Both the position numbers and the translations under genes were made by a program. DNA of 64,000 nt from an uncultured Bacteroidales bacterium (lineage in GTDB: Bacteria; Bacteroidota; Bacteroidia; Bacteroidales; Paludibacteraceae): positions 1 through 64,000 of the forward strand of contig CAMIZK010000002.1 of assembly GCA_946403315.1 (NCBI GenBank), given 5' to 3'. The first letter of the stretch is position 1. Every line of letters starts with the position of its first letter. The notes beneath the pieces are model-generated. The model was given only the letters and a program-made list of their open reading frames with translations. It had not been told where the DNA came from and did not search any database. Positions 1-12,429 of the stretch are shown here, piece after piece.

Positions 1-81
1 GAACTGCCGGCAGAAGTGAAGAACGGGATTAGTCATAGAAGTAGAGCGCTTGCAGGCATTAGTGAATACATTGAAAAATGA
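1..81 (+). CDS. rdgB: RdgB/HAM1 purine NTP pyrophosphatase, 3' end
   Basis: Only the last 26 codons and the TGA stop are in the window, in frame 1. The tail reads ELPAEVKNGISHRSRALAG, which matches the conserved C-terminus of the RdgB/HAM1 family (the ExKNxISHRxRA signature). Members hydrolyse non-canonical purine triphosphates such as ITP, dITP and XTP to keep them out of DNA and RNA. The rest of the gene lies upstream of the window. The stop codon overlaps the start of the short word-repeat tract that separates it from the next gene. The family call rests on this short signature alone. Confidence 0.75.
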   Translation, partial: ELPAEVKNGISHRSRALAGISEYIEK

Positions 82-136
82 AAAATGAAAAATGAAAGGA
101 AGAAGGGCGAGGGGCGAAAGGTTAGGGGCTAAAATG
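73..136 (+). repeat. short word repeat at gene junction
   Basis: Three copies of GAAAAAT are followed by GGGCGAGGGGCGAAAGG and GGGGCTAAAATG. This is the first of many loci of the same style in the window. It fills the gap between rdgB and the PorZ-like gene and includes two possible start codons (92 and 134). Confidence 0.6.
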
Positions 137-3100
137 AAAGGACATAACGATATAACGACATTTCGAATAAACGTGATAACAAAGAAACAACTCATAGGAA
201 TTTTAGCGCTTTGCGCTTTGCTCTGTGCTCCAGTCCGGGCACAAAAGAAATGGACGACACATTTTGCGTACAACAATGTGACGCAGATAGCGATGTCGTC
301 GGATAAAGTGTATGCGATCTCAGACGGCAGTCTGTTCAGCGTAGAGAAACAGAGCGAGAAGATAGCGGTGTATAACCGTCAGTCGGGTCTAAGCGGAACG
401 GGTATCACGTGTATCCATTACGACGCGACGGGCAAGCAGTTGATTATCGGTTACGGAACCGGTAAGATCGATATTCTGACGGCGCAGGGCGTGCGGTATA
501 TCGGGGAGATGTATGACAAAGATATGACGCAGCGCAAGACGATCCATAACGTGACAATATCCGGTAGAACGGCATATCTGAGCACCGCTTTCGGTGTGCA
601 GACGATGGATTTGCGGGAGAATAAATTGGTGGACAGTTACTGGTTAAGACCGGGTGGTCAGGAAACGGACGTGCAGGATGTGCTGCTGGCTAATGATAGT
701 ATCTATGCCTTCACGACGGACAGTCTGTTTGCGGCATCGATGCGCGATAACATAGTGGATTATACCGTTTGGAAACGGGAGAAGCGTTCGGAACGGATCC
801 AGCCGGACAGCGAGAAAGGCAAGCATTACCAGGACGAGACGAGTCATTGGTACGCCAGCAACGCAGAGGGTATCGTGCGTTTTACGCAGACGGCGCGGTT
901 GAGTTACAAGCCGGACGGACCGATGGTGAACAGTCCGTATCGGATCTTTACGCAAGGCGGCAATGTGTATGTGGTGCAAGGCGGACGATGGGACGCACAA
1001 TATAACAAAGCGGGTTGCGTGATGCGGTATGACGGAACGCGATGGAACAACATATCGTCGGAAGCGATCCGTTCCGTCACCAACCGATCGGCATTGGATT
1101 TCATGCAAGTGGCTATCGATCCGCAGAATCCAAACCATTTCTATGTAGCCAGTTACGGAACGGGTCTGTATGAGTTTATGGGCGATTCGCTGGTTCGTGC
1201 CGACATCGCCGGAGGAGAGAACAGTCTGACAGCTATTGTTCCCAATCAACCGACTATCTATACCCGTTTGGATTATGTTCAGTATGACGAAAGGGGTAAC
1301 TTATGGATGTTAGATGCCGCGTTGGAGGGTCAGCTGCAATGCAAGGCGGCAGACGGCACGTGGCATGGGTTAACGGTTGTGGCAGATAACCAGAACTTAG
1401 CGTTACACACACCGGGCGGATTGGTGATAGACCGCATTCGCCCGAATTACAAATGGCTTTGCACGGCACGGTATAACCAGTTTGTATGCCTAATGGACGA
1501 TCAAGGGACGGCGTTTGACACATCCGATGACCGCACGATCACTCGCAGCGAATGGACGGACCAGCACGGTCATACTTTCCGTCCGACGACGATATATGGA
1601 TTGATGCAAGACCGAACGGGTCGGCTGTGGATAGCGACGGAGATCGGCATGGGTGCGATAGAGGTTAACACGGATTTCTTTGCAGAGGATGCAATCCGGT
1701 TACCGGAAGTGACGGATATCAACGGCGAGAATCCGCTAACGACCCAACGCATCAATGCGATTTGTCAGTCGCCGGACGGTCATCTATGGATCGGTACGGA
1801 GTTAGGTGTGTACGAGATGAATGAGGAGATGACGGAGATCCTGGCGCACTTCACGACGGATAACTCGGCGATGCCGGATAACGCGATCATGGCATTGGCA
1901 GCAGGAGAAGACGGACATATCTGGTTCGGCACGTCGGAGGGATTGGTGGAATACAATCCGCAGGGGACTGATGAAGGGGTGAAAAATGATGAATTGATGA
2001 ATGATGACGCTTCGCTTAATGATGGAAGCATGCTTCGTTGGCGGTTGCATCTTTCCTACTCCAACCCGGAAGAGATAGCAGCAACGCCGAACGCTGTTTT
2101 TGCAGCGGCTAACGGTGCGTTGTTCAGTGTGGACAAGGCGGATGATCAGTTGAGCTATTGGAGCAAAGCGACAGGCTTGAACGGCAGTTCGGTGGCACAT
2201 ATCGCGTATGACGAAGGTGCCGAGCGGTTGATCATCGCGTACGAGAACGGTCAGATCGACTTGCTGGACCAGGAAGGCCATGTGACGCAGATGCCGGATA
2301 TCTCGATGAAGGCGGGTTCGATCGCCGTGACGATCAACGCTATCTGTGTGGGCACCAAGTACAGTTACTTAGCGATGCCGTTTGGTATCATCGCTATTCA
2401 GGTACGCAAAGGCGAGGTGACCGACACCTATTATATCGGCAATGAGGCGGCGTCGATCGAGGTGCAAGAAGTGGTGGAAATGAACGATTCGCTGTTCGCC
2501 TTCTCGTTTGACCGGATGTATAAGGCGTCGCTGGCGAATAACTTAGTGGATTACAACTATTGGGCGAGTGAGGCCATCCCGTTTGAGCAGGTTCAACAGG
2601 CCGAGACGCATCAGGGACAGTTGTATGTGTTGGCGCATGACTCGTTATACCGGCGTGCCGGCACGAGTTGGCAGTTGGTAAGCGGTCAACCGCTGAAATG
2701 GATGCATGTGAGCGACGGACAAATGTTAGTTTATGTGAAGAATCAGGGTCTGTTCCGACTGCAGGACGATGACACCTTATCGGGTCTGACGAGCACCTAT
2801 GTAGCGACGGACGCCGTGTACACGAACGGCGTGTACTGGATCGCAGAAGAGAGCAAAGGATTGGTGCGTCTGGGTGCGAACGGCGATGACCGTTTTCAAC
2901 CGGAAGGACCGCTGAGTAACTTCGGTTATCACTTGGATGTCGCCCATGACCGGCTGTATGTATCGCCGGGTGGACGCTGGTCGGAACAGTACGGCCGGCA
3001 GAGCAGTCTGAGTATCTACGACGGGCAACAATGGACCGGTATTCCTTGGCCGGACACGTGGTATTTTACGAACCATGACATACGCGATGCGGTGCAGTTC

Positions 3101-4252
3101 GCTGTGGATGCGACGGATCCGGAACATTTCTTTGTAGCTACCTACGGAACCGGTGTGTTTGAGTTTAAGAACAACCGCGCCGTGACGCATTATGACAGCA
3201 GTAACAGTACCCTGCGCAAGGTAACGAATAGCACGAGTGACTATTATTTCACGCGAACGGACGGTGCGATGACCGATGAGCAGGGCAACCTTTGGGTAAT
3301 GAACGCGACGGAGATCGGTCAACCGCTGCATATCCGGACAGCAGCCGGTCAATGGATCGGACTGCGTCTGAGAAGCGGAGGAACGGATCTGGAGTTCACC
3401 ACACCGACCGGCATATGGGTGGATCAGCGGAACAGTAACCGGAAATGGATGATGGATCAACGGGCGACACCGCGTCTGATTTTATTGGATGATAACGGCA
3501 CACCGACGATGAGCGGCGATGACCGCTGCATGGCACGCAGTTCGTTTACCGATCAGAACGGCAATGTGCTGACACCGAATCATTTCCGCTGCTTTGCGCA
3601 AGATCATACCAACCGCATCTGGATCGGTACGGACAAGGGTCTGCTGCTGATCCCGAAGGAGGTGGACTTTTTCAGTTCGAGTGCCTGCAAACGGATTATT
3701 ATTCCTCGAAATGACGGAACGGGTCTGGGAGACTATCTGTTAGGCGACGAGCAGATCAACTGCCTGGCAGTGGACGGGGGAAACCGCATGTGGATCGGAA
3801 CCGCCAACTCGGGTTTGTATCTGATCGAAGACGACACGATCACCATCGCGCATTTCACGGAGACGAACAGTCTGCTGCCGTCGAACGGTGTGCAGTCTAT
3901 CGCCATTATGCCGAAGACGGGTGAGGTGTTTGTCGGTACGGATAAGGGTATCGCATCCTATCGCAGTGATGCCAGTGAGGCGCAAGAGACGATGAGTAAC
4001 GCTTATGCGTTCCCGAATCCGGTGAGACCGGATTATGGCGGTATGATCAGCATCACGGGATTGATGGATAATACGGTGGTAAACATCGTGGATGCAGGTG
4101 GAAACCTGGTGTGCAAGACGCGCAGTCACGGCGGAACGGCTGTCTGGGACGGAAAACTCCCGGATGGTAGGCGTGCTACCCCGGGAGTCTATACGGCGCT
4201 CTGCAATGCAGAGGGCGGTCATACGATCGTGAAGATCTTAGTGGCCTATTAG
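134..4252 (+). CDS. PorZ-like T9SS surface protein, tandem duplicated
   Basis: From the ATG at 134 the product has 1372 residues; an ATG at 92 lies in repeat sequence and a GTG at 173 would start right at the signal peptide (hydrophobic core [11 protein letters not shown], cleavage after VRAQ). Two homologous units follow, starting near residues 40 (WTTHFAYNN) and 636 (WRLHLSYSN), so the period is about 596 residues. Each has a PorZ-type N-terminal propeller (GSLFSV, then GLSGTGI or GLNGSSV, then [11 protein letters not shown] or [11 protein letters not shown]) and two-component-regulator propeller blades (LWIGTE, IWFGTS, IWIGTD). The last 80 residues, from YAFPNPV, form a FlgD-like type IX sorting domain. 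PorZ is a surface component that helps deliver anionic LPS to the T9SS sortase and normally has one such unit, about 780 residues. The two units are joined by a low-complexity stretch near 1973-2030. Function in detail is inferred. Confidence 0.8.
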   Translation: MKGHNDITTFRINVITKKQLIGILALCALLCAPVRAQKKWTTHFAYNNVTQIAMSSDKVYAISDGSLFSVEKQSEKIAVYNRQSGLSGTGITCIHYDATGKQLIIGYGTGKIDILTAQGVRYIGEMYDKDMTQRKTIHNVTISGRTAYLSTAFGVQTMDLRENKLVDSYWLRPGGQETDVQDVLLANDSIYAFTTDSLFAASMRDNIVDYTVWKREKRSERIQPDSEKGKHYQDETSHWYASNAEGIVRFTQTARLSYKPDGPMVNSPYRIFTQGGNVYVVQGGRWDAQYNKAGCVMRYDGTRWNNISSEAIRSVTNRSALDFMQVAIDPQNPNHFYVASYGTGLYEFMGDSLVRADIAGGENSLTAIVPNQPTIYTRLDYVQYDERGNLWMLDAALEGQLQCKAADGTWHGLTVVADNQNLALHTPGGLVIDRIRPNYKWLCTARYNQFVCLMDDQGTAFDTSDDRTITRSEWTDQHGHTFRPTTIYGLMQDRTGRLWIATEIGMGAIEVNTDFFAEDAIRLPEVTDINGENPLTTQRINAICQSPDGHLWIGTELGVYEMNEEMTEILAHFTTDNSAMPDNAIMALAAGEDGHIWFGTSEGLVEYNPQGTDEGVKNDELMNDDASLNDGSMLRWRLHLSYSNPEEIAATPNAVFAAANGALFSVDKADDQLSYWSKATGLNGSSVAHIAYDEGAERLIIAYENGQIDLLDQEGHVTQMPDISMKAGSIAVTINAICVGTKYSYLAMPFGIIAIQVRKGEVTDTYYIGNEAASIEVQEVVEMNDSLFAFSFDRMYKASLANNLVDYNYWASEAIPFEQVQQAETHQGQLYVLAHDSLYRRAGTSWQLVSGQPLKWMHVSDGQMLVYVKNQGLFRLQDDDTLSGLTSTYVATDAVYTNGVYWIAEESKGLVRLGANGDDRFQPEGPLSNFGYHLDVAHDRLYVSPGGRWSEQYGRQSSLSIYDGQQWTGIPWPDTWYFTNHDIRDAVQFAVDATDPEHFFVATYGTGVFEFKNNRAVTHYDSSNSTLRKVTNSTSDYYFTRTDGAMTDEQGNLWVMNATEIGQPLHIRTAAGQWIGLRLRSGGTDLEFTTPTGIWVDQRNSNRKWMMDQRATPRLILLDDNGTPTMSGDDRCMARSSFTDQNGNVLTPNHFRCFAQDHTNRIWIGTDKGLLLIPKEVDFFSSSACKRIIIPRNDGTGLGDYLLGDEQINCLAVDGGNRMWIGTANSGLYLIEDDTITIAHFTETNSLLPSNGVQSIAIMPKTGEVFVGTDKGIASYRSDASEAQETMSNAYAFPNPVRPDYGGMISITGLMDNTVVNIVDAGGNLVCKTRSHGGTAVWDGKLPDGRRATPGVYTALCNAEGGHTIVKILVAY

Positions 4253-4822
4253 TTTCAAGAACTCTTCTCTGGTTTCCTGGCGATTGAAGGCGCCGGTGAA
4301 ATCAGAAGTGACGGTCATGGCGTGTTGTTTCTGCACGCCACGCATCTGCATGCACAGATGTTCGGCTTCGATGACCACCATGACACCGAGGGGATCCAGG
4401 GTGTTCTGGATACAGTCTTTGATCTGGGTCGTAAGGCGTTCCTGTACCTGAAGACGACGCGCATAGACATCGACGACGCGTGCGATCTTACTCAGGCCGG
4501 TGATACGACCGTTAGGGATATAGGCCACGTGCACCTTTCCGAAGAAGGGTAACATATGGTGTTCGCAAAGGGAATAGAAATCAATATCTTTGACCACTAC
4601 CATCTGGCGGTAATCCTCTTCAAAGAGGGCAGAACGAAGGATAGCTTCCGCATCTTCGTTATAGCCTTTGCAAAGGAATTGCAAGGCCTCACCGACGCGG
4701 TGGGGTGTTTTTTTAAGACCTTCGCGTTGGGGATCTTCGCCTATTTGCGTCAAGGTGCTCTCTACCGCCTTTGCGATCGCTGCAGACACCTCGGGGTTGG
4801 AATGAAAATCTTGCAGGTTCAT
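4238..4822 (-). CDS. folE: GTP cyclohydrolase I FolE
   Basis: The 194-residue product is the usual length for the enzyme that converts GTP to 7,8-dihydroneopterin triphosphate, the first step of folate and pterin synthesis. The zinc-site residues are visible as C86 and H89 in [10 protein letters not shown] and C157 in HLCMQMRG. The gene is translationally coupled to the upstream SPOR-domain gene: the two overlap by four bases (ATGA). Its 3' end overlaps the convergent PorZ-like gene by 15 bases, so no independent terminator fits between them. Confidence 0.95.
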   Translation of the reverse strand: MNLQDFHSNPEVSAAIAKAVESTLTQIGEDPQREGLKKTPHRVGEALQFLCKGYNEDAEAILRSALFEEDYRQMVVVKDIDFYSLCEHHMLPFFGKVHVAYIPNGRITGLSKIARVVDVYARRLQVQERLTTQIKDCIQNTLDPLGVMVVIEAEHLCMQMRGVQKQHAMTVTSDFTGAFNRQETREEFLKLIGH

Positions 4823-5211
4823 TCTTGTTTCACTAAAATTTTATCTCGCACGATATAGGTGTTTCCCTGCAAATCCGGGAACTGTTGTACGAGTTTTTTC
4901 TTGTACTCTTTGGCCTCGTCATAGGTGCGGAAATCCCCGATACGCACTTTCCAGAACGGGGATTGGTACTGCACATACATAGTCTGATTGATTTGGTCCT
5001 TCATCTGCTCCTCCATCTCCAAAGCAGCGGCTTTCGCTGTCTGCTGCTTGTTGGAAGAGAAGATCTGGACACGGTAACCGTCTATCTCGACGAGGTCTTT
5101 CTTTCCGTTGACGGCTTCATCCAGCAGCACGGAGACCGTGGAATCCTGCACCACCTGCACACCGGGGAACAGGTTGGACACCGCCATGACTATCGCTAAT
5201 AAAAACTTCAT
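4819..5211 (-). CDS. secreted SPOR-domain protein
   Basis: A 130-residue protein with an N-terminal hydrophobic signal ([17 protein letters not shown]) followed by a SPOR domain from about residue 45 to 125 ([19 protein letters not shown], then [21 protein letters not shown]). SPOR domains bind denuded glycan strands of septal peptidoglycan. The protein is little more than a signal peptide and the domain. It lies between the uridine-kinase-like gene and folE in one minus-strand run and overlaps folE by four bases. The binding role is inferred from the family. Confidence 0.85.
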   Translation of the reverse strand: MKFLLAIVMAVSNLFPGVQVVQDSTVSVLLDEAVNGKKDLVEIDGYRVQIFSSNKQQTAKAAALEMEEQMKDQINQTMYVQYQSPFWKVRIGDFRTYDEAKEYKKKLVQQFPDLQGNTYIVRDKILVKQE

Positions 5212-5223
5212 ATCTATTCGGTA

Positions 5224-6918
5224 TTAATAATGGAACGACGAGCCGCCGACGAACTCACGCAAGAAGGAAGTAGGCGGAATCTCTTTCTCCGGAATGGGTA
5301 CGAAGTACTGGAGGAACTTAAGCAGCCTATGCGCTTCGGTATATTCCTCGCAGAACTTAGGCACTTCCGCCAAGATCGGTTCCGCATGCCGTTTGAGCAC
5401 CGCAAACTCAAAGATGAGGGCGGAGTTAAACATGACATCTGCTTCTTCCTGGAAGGGGTACACCCATTTCTGCTCACCGCGAATGACGGACGGACAACGG
5501 GCGATCGTCTCCTTAGCGGAGAAACCGCGGTATTTATAGTCACGCACGATCCGGCGAAGCAGACGAATGTCGGTGGTCGGAATCCAGTTATGGTTATCGA
5601 TATTGATGGTAGTCAGCGCCGAGACGAAGATCTTGAATGTCAGGTCTTTATCCACATCCGGCAGAATACAGGGGTTAAGGGCATGCAGACCTTCGATGAC
5701 CAGCACGGAGTCTTTCTGCAGCTTGAGTTTCTTTCCTTTGAAGACGCGCTCACCGATGGTGAAGTCATAGGTCGGGAGATCCACTTCTTTTCCGTCCAAA
5801 AGCTCATGCATCTGCTGGCGGAAGAAAGGCAGATCGACAGCGTTGACATTCTCGAAATCCCATTCGCCGTTCTCATCACGCGGTGTATCTACACGGTTGA
5901 CGAAATAGTCATCCATGGAGAGCACTTCCGGCTTGATACCATCGACCAGCAACTGGATCTGCAGACGCTTGGAGAACGTGGTTTTACCGGAAGAGGAAGG
6001 ACCGGAGATAAAGACGATCTTAGGCCGTCTTGCAGCAATCATATCCGCCGTCTGGGCGATCTTCTTCTCGTGTAACGCCTCAGCGAGTTTGATTAGTTCG
6101 AAGGATTTCTTGGCGTTGCATGCGACGTTGAAATCGCTTACATTATTGATATGCAGCAGTTTGTTCCAACGGTTATATTCCTGGAAGATGGAGAACATCT
6201 TCTCCTGCTGAATCGAGTCTTCGAGGATCAGCGGATTGCTGCGGTTCGGGATACGAACGAGCATGCCGTCTTTGAACGGTTCGATATCGAAGAGGGTGAT
6301 ATAGCCGGAACTGGGTAAGAGCACATTGGTGTAATAATCAATGAAATCACCCATGCGGAAATAGCGGCAGTAGGGGTTTCCAAGCGTCTCGAAGATAGAG
6401 GACTCGTTGTTATACCGGGCAGCAAACATACGGATCACCTCTTTGGTCTGCTTCTCCTCCTCATAGATCGGCCGGTTCTCCGCAATGATCAGCTGCATAC
6501 GTTTCTTAATGGCATCAATCATCTCCGGAGACACTACCGGCGCTTCTCTCTGGGCTTCCAGATCTTCATCCTTATCCACATGCCATTGTAGGGTGCAGTA
6601 ATAACCTTTGCTGATCGGATGCTCGACACGAAGGTCCATACGAGGATAGAGTTCATTCACCGCACAGGCCAGCACCATACCTAAAGTACGCACATACGCA
6701 CGCATGCCGGAAGGCGTGCTGGCATCCAGGAACTCGACATCTTTGGGTTTATACAGCCGGAAATCGAGATTCTCCACCTTGTAGTTGACATGCGCAGCGA
6801 TGATCGGGTACTTCAACTGCACATTCAACAACTCCTTCAACTCAATCAACGAGATTCCTCGTGGCACCTCATGGTAGGTGTGCGTGTTCTTGCAATAAAC
6901 GGTAATGGTCGGTTCCAT
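5224..6918 (-). CDS. uridine kinase-like protein with ThrRS-type N-terminus
   Basis: A 564-residue protein. The first 60 or so residues look like a TGS/ubiquitin-like domain (ISLIELKELL). The next part, including HPISKGYYCTLQW, resembles the second additional domain of threonyl-tRNA synthetase. A phosphoribulokinase/uridine-kinase domain starts near residue 300 with the P-loop GPSSSGKTTFSKRL, followed by MDDYFVNR and VIEGLHALNP. This architecture is a common Bacteroidetes nucleoside kinase of uncertain substrate, distinct from the short Udk at 35464. It is tightly spaced with kdsA, one base from its end, so the two probably share a transcript. Confidence 0.85.
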   Translation of the reverse strand: MEPTITVYCKNTHTYHEVPRGISLIELKELLNVQLKYPIIAAHVNYKVENLDFRLYKPKDVEFLDASTPSGMRAYVRTLGMVLACAVNELYPRMDLRVEHPISKGYYCTLQWHVDKDEDLEAQREAPVVSPEMIDAIKKRMQLIIAENRPIYEEEKQTKEVIRMFAARYNNESSIFETLGNPYCRYFRMGDFIDYYTNVLLPSSGYITLFDIEPFKDGMLVRIPNRSNPLILEDSIQQEKMFSIFQEYNRWNKLLHINNVSDFNVACNAKKSFELIKLAEALHEKKIAQTADMIAARRPKIVFISGPSSSGKTTFSKRLQIQLLVDGIKPEVLSMDDYFVNRVDTPRDENGEWDFENVNAVDLPFFRQQMHELLDGKEVDLPTYDFTIGERVFKGKKLKLQKDSVLVIEGLHALNPCILPDVDKDLTFKIFVSALTTINIDNHNWIPTTDIRLLRRIVRDYKYRGFSAKETIARCPSVIRGEQKWVYPFQEEADVMFNSALIFEFAVLKRHAEPILAEVPKFCEEYTEAHRLLKFLQYFVPIPEKEIPPTSFLREFVGGSSFHY

Positions 6919-6919
6919 A

Positions 6920-7696
6920 CTATTTCAGTTTATCTATTTCTATTGCTTGCTCTAAGAGCGCCTTCATGTCGGACAGCCGCACTTGATTGGCTGCATCGGA
7001 GATCGCTTTATCGGGATCAGGATGGGTCTCGATGAACAGTCCGTCAATACCTACGGCCACTGCGGCACGCATGAGATACGGCACCATCTCCCTGTTTCCT
7101 CCGGTGACACCTGCCTGCGAAGAGGGTTGCTGCACCGAGTGGGTAGCGTCAAAGATGACAGGACAGCCGAAACGCCGCATCTCCACGAGCGAAGGCATAT
7201 CCACCACAAGCCGTCCGTAACCGAAAGACGAACCGCGTTCGGTTAACCATATATGTCCTTCTTTGGCTGCGTGGGGTGCCACCTGTTCAATCTTCGAGAT
7301 AGCACCGCCCAAGTCCCATGGGGCCATGAACTGACCTTTCTTGACGTTGACGATGCGACCGGTGACAGCTGCTGCTTGCAGCAGGTCCGTCTGTCGACTC
7401 AGGAAAGCAGGTATCTGCAGCACGTCTGCCACTTCAGCGACAGGCGCACACTGCCAGGTCTCATGCACATCCGTGAGAATCGGCAAGCCGAACTGGGTCT
7501 TCACTTCCTGCAGGATCTTCAGACCTTCCTCCATCCCCACTCCACGAGCCGAAGCCGAGGTGCGGTTGGCTTTATCGAAAGAGGACTTGAAATAGAGGGT
7601 GATACCCAGGTCATAACAGAGACGGTTGAGCGTCTCTGCCGTCTGGAGCACGATATCTCTATTTTCAATGGCACACGGCCCGGCTATGAGGAACAT
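6920..7696 (-). CDS. kdsA: 3-deoxy-8-phosphooctulonate synthase KdsA
   Basis: The 258-residue product matches KDO-8-phosphate synthase, which condenses phosphoenolpyruvate with arabinose 5-phosphate for the LPS inner core. Motifs include IAGPCAIEN at the N-terminus, KSSFDKANRTS, GLPILTDVHE, NVKKGQFMAPWD and FDATHSVQQP. The cysteine in GPCAIE is the residue that, in the metal-dependent class of the family, coordinates the metal, so this enzyme is predicted to be metal dependent. It sits in a minus-strand run between the GH16-like gene and the uridine-kinase-like gene. Confidence 0.95.
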   Translation of the reverse strand: MFLIAGPCAIENRDIVLQTAETLNRLCYDLGITLYFKSSFDKANRTSASARGVGMEEGLKILQEVKTQFGLPILTDVHETWQCAPVAEVADVLQIPAFLSRQTDLLQAAAVTGRIVNVKKGQFMAPWDLGGAISKIEQVAPHAAKEGHIWLTERGSSFGYGRLVVDMPSLVEMRRFGCPVIFDATHSVQQPSSQAGVTGGNREMVPYLMRAAVAVGIDGLFIETHPDPDKAISDAANQVRLSDMKALLEQAIEIDKLK

Positions 7697-7707
7697 AAAA
7701 CAGGAGG

Positions 7708-9063
7708 TTATTTCTTCTTTTCTGCCTCGTTACGCTGTGCAAGCGGCGAGTCATCCACCGAACGGAAGACACGTGCCCACTGCACTTTCAGCTTACCTTC
7801 CCCACCCTTCTCTGCCTTCGGCAGCCAGCTTTGCGCCAAGAAGAACATTGCTTCTTTCGGCAGGCGGTTCGGGATACGCAGCAGTTCCAGATCGTTCACA
7901 TACCAGATCAGTTCATGCTTGGTCCAACGGAAGGCATAGACGTGGTACATCGAACGCAGTACACCGGTGAGGTCCACCATCTTGGTGTTCTGTCCGTCCA
8001 CGTAACCCACCTGATGACGTTTCCCGTTGAAATGATAGAGCGCGATCATCGGCGTATTCTGCTTACCGGTTGTCAGTCCGAAGAAATGATGGCCGACACC
8101 CTGTGTACGAACCTTCGCCATGAACAAACCGGACTCCTGGGCAAACGCTTCTTTGGTGTTCATCGCATCGGAGGTGAAATCAAACACCTCTTCCACAAAG
8201 CCTTTTTTCTCATCCCATGCGATCGCTTTCTTACTCTCTGCACGGGTCTCGACATCCATACGGCCTTCCGCGAAGAACGTGTTCTTACCATCGTTGTACG
8301 CCTGACGCTCGGAGGTTCGGGAATGACCGTCTTTCATTGCCGGGTTCGCATAACCGAAACCGGGTTTCCAGTTCTTACCAGTGGACATATCGTCATCAAA
8401 AGCCGGACGGAACAATTCCGCCCAGTCGATACGCTCTTCCCGTTGGGCGAAATAGAACTTGATATCATCCGATTTCGCCAGTTGGTTAAAGCGTTGCTCG
8501 ATGCGGTACTCATCCGAATGCTCCCAGCGTTTGTTATCCTCCCAAAACGCATGACGGACCTTGAAATCCTCCGTGTTCACCTCTTCCTCCAAGGCCGTCA
8601 GCTGCTTCAACTCAGACGAGTTAAGCACCTTCATGTAGTTCTTGTAAAGGGAGGAGTTATAGAGGTCATAGTACTTCTTAAGCAGACTATCGGCCTTACG
8701 CTCTTCAGCGCTGTGCACTTTCTGGAAGTCCGGTGTCTCACGGAACTGCAGAAAATCGCGGAAGAGGGGATCTGCCAGAGCCTCCCGGTAACGTCTGATT
8801 TCCTTGGAAGCTGTCAAACGCTTGTAATCCAACATCTTACGACCTTCGGCCGTGTCTTTGTATTTGCGGGATACAAGTTCCTGTTTACGCTCCTTAAAAT
8901 CGCTACTCTCGATGCGTTTTTTTAATTCCTGATACTCTGCCAGTTCAGGTGATTTCTCAATCTGGCGATAGCGTTTTACTCGTTCTTGCATGTCGTAAAC
9001 GGTCTTCTCGAACGCTTCGGTCGAGAGCATTTTACGGGTTAATCTGGCTGCAAATAGGTTCAT
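7708..9063 (-). CDS. GH16/LamG-like protein with helical N-terminus
   Basis: A 451-residue protein without a visible signal peptide. Residues 1 to about 200 are rich in charged heptad-like helix (YRQIEKSPELAEYQELKKRIE), suggesting a coiled coil. The C-terminal half resembles a concanavalin-like fold as in glycoside hydrolase family 16: NTFFAEGRMDVETRAE, EEVFDFTSD, YHVYAFRWTKHELIWYVND and MFFLAQSWLP. In true GH16 enzymes the catalytic signature is ExDxxE; I do not see a clean copy, so activity is doubtful. Carbohydrate binding is an inference. It lies just upstream of kdsA. Confidence 0.6.
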   Translation of the reverse strand: MNLFAARLTRKMLSTEAFEKTVYDMQERVKRYRQIEKSPELAEYQELKKRIESSDFKERKQELVSRKYKDTAEGRKMLDYKRLTASKEIRRYREALADPLFRDFLQFRETPDFQKVHSAEERKADSLLKKYYDLYNSSLYKNYMKVLNSSELKQLTALEEEVNTEDFKVRHAFWEDNKRWEHSDEYRIEQRFNQLAKSDDIKFYFAQREERIDWAELFRPAFDDDMSTGKNWKPGFGYANPAMKDGHSRTSERQAYNDGKNTFFAEGRMDVETRAESKKAIAWDEKKGFVEEVFDFTSDAMNTKEAFAQESGLFMAKVRTQGVGHHFFGLTTGKQNTPMIALYHFNGKRHQVGYVDGQNTKMVDLTGVLRSMYHVYAFRWTKHELIWYVNDLELLRIPNRLPKEAMFFLAQSWLPKAEKGGEGKLKVQWARVFRSVDDSPLAQRNEAEKKK

Positions 9064-9087
9064 AAAAAACTTTGTTTTATGTATGAT

Positions 9088-9629
9088 TTATAATTTTTGA
9101 TTTTTGATTTCGTCGTACAACTCATCGAGTGTATCGACGAAGATGGGTTGGTAACTCTGCTGTTCGGGGATGAAATGCAGGTCCTGCATGACGCGTATCT
9201 GCTGCTTGAGGGGCTCGTAAAAACCCTTGTGGTTCAGCACGAAAGTCGGTTTATGGTGTTCCCCAACAATCGCAGACGAAGTAGCATCCATCATCTCGTC
9301 CAGCGTGCCGTAACTGCCGGGCAGACATACGATGGTATCGGCTTCATCCCGCATGCGCTGCTTGCGTTCGGACATATTCTGCACTTCGATGAGATAATCG
9401 CAGTTCGTTGCCAGGCGACCGGCAGCTTTGATACGCGGCGGTATGACACCTATGACGTGTGCCCCTGCTTGGTGCGCCGCGTCACTGGTACGACTCATCA
9501 ACCCGCCTGTTGCACCACCGTAGATAAGCGTGTGACCGTTTTCTCCGATCCACTTACCCAATGCGTCACCGAGTTGCAAGAACTCTTCCGGTATCGCATT
9601 TTTCGCCGAACAATAGACTGCAATTCGCA

Positions 9630-9630
<1 letters not shown>
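9088..9630 (-). CDS. LOG family (TIGR00730) Rossmann protein
   Basis: A 180-residue protein of the family once annotated as lysine decarboxylase and now linked to cytokinin riboside 5'-monophosphate phosphoribohydrolase activity. The nucleotide motif is PGSYGTLDE at 104-112 (family consensus PGGxGTxxE, here with a serine) and the conserved MSERKQRM lies at 86-93; YGGATGGLM at 37-45 is the N-terminal glycine loop. Its start codon overlaps the gyrB stop by one base, so it is read from the gyrB transcript. The true substrate in this organism is unknown. Confidence 0.85.
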
Positions 9631-11636
<2,006 letters not shown>

Positions 11637-11696
11637 TTATTCCTTTATTATATGTATGCATAATGCGCATAAGCGCACGCGCACGAAAATCGGCTG

Positions 11697-11728
11697 CAAA
11701 GTTACAAAAAAAAATTGACATACACAAG
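11697..11728 (-). promoter_or_regulatory. gyrB promoter
   Basis: On the minus strand the -33 box is CTTG (11725-11728) and the -7 box is TAACTTTG (11697-11704), separated by 20 nt. This is the Bacteroidetes housekeeping sigma promoter layout. Predicted transcription start is near 11693. Confidence 0.75.
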
Positions 11729-11768
11729 AGTGCATGCCATTTTTTTGCGATTTTTTCTTGATTTTTAG

Positions 11769-12194
11769 TTATTTTGCTTGAGTTTGCTTGAGTTCGTTGC
11801 GAATGATGGCGCGTACGAAGGCATCGAAGCGTGCATAGCGTTTGCGGCACTTGGTCTTGGGATCGAGTGAGGCAAAGGGATCGGGTTTGGAGCCTCGTGT
11901 GGCGTAGAGTTGGGCTTCGAAACGCTGCTGCCAGTATTTATAGCCCTCTTCCGTTTCGAGGGCTTTTGCGGTGAGATAGCAGGCTTTGCCCCATAGTTTC
12001 TGGTTGGCGAGTTCATCGCCGACCGCAGGTTTGCGTTTCCAGTTACGCGGTTTGGTAACCTTGTATATTTCCGGTGCAGCAGCGCCAATAATGCGACCGC
12101 GTGCGTCACGGTAGTGTTTCTGACGGTGAATGGAGTCCGGAGAGGTTGCTCCTTGGAGTCCGGTAATAATTGCGGCGTATTTTGCTCTTGCCAT
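11769..12194 (-). CDS. uncharacterised protein, 141 aa
   Basis: I do not recognise the family. The protein is basic, starts MARAKYAAIITGLQGATSP, and has a C-terminal half of charged helix (KLWGKACYLTAKALETEEG, YARFDAFVRAIIRNELKQ). Its composition recalls small Bacteroidetes phage or plasmid proteins that begin MA(K/R)xKxGxIxG, but that is only an impression. A longer reading frame in another phase (11765-12238) has worse composition. A textbook promoter at 12363-12394 reads toward it, leaving a leader of about 165 nt that carries a short direct-repeat array. Confidence 0.55.
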   Translation of the reverse strand: MARAKYAAIITGLQGATSPDSIHRQKHYRDARGRIIGAAAPEIYKVTKPRNWKRKPAVGDELANQKLWGKACYLTAKALETEEGYKYWQQRFEAQLYATRGSKPDPFASLDPKTKCRKRYARFDAFVRAIIRNELKQTQAK

Positions 12195-12240
12195 AAATAG
12201 TTGGTTTTTAAGCTATTAGTTACCATCGGAGATAGCAATG

Positions 12241-12282
12241 TTTATCTAATCGCGTATTAATCACATGTTAATCACGTGTTAA
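12241..12282 (-). repeat. 11-bp imperfect direct repeats in leader
   Basis: On the minus strand four imperfect copies of GATTAACATGT follow each other (GTTAACACGT, GATTAACATGT, GATTAATACGC, GATTAGATAAA). They lie in the transcribed leader between the promoter at 12363-12394 and the gene at 11769-12194. They could bind a regulator or be a simple expansion. Confidence 0.5.
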
Positions 12283-12362
12283 CAGCCTAATGTTACCCCG
12301 ATGCAGGCCCGTATTTTCCTGTGCGTACGAGGGTACAGACGGCGGATTTTTCAAATCGGATG

Positions 12363-12394
12363 CAAAGGTACGCATTTTTTTTGAGATATGCAAA
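12363..12394 (-). promoter_or_regulatory. promoter for 11769-12194
   Basis: Minus-strand -33 box TTTG (12391-12394) in the context AATATTTGCATAT, a 20-nt spacer, and -7 box TACCTTTG (12363-12370) followed by CA. It is a perfect match to the Bacteroidetes consensus. Confidence 0.75.
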
Positions 12395-12429
12395 TATTGG
12401 ACGATGGAAATGTAAGAAAAATGAGATTT

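Noticed and set aside
11765-12238. Alternative minus-strand frame overlapping the 141-residue gene
   Set aside because: Composition is dominated by P, N, S and T as expected of an out-of-phase reading; the chosen frame has normal helix and charge patterns.
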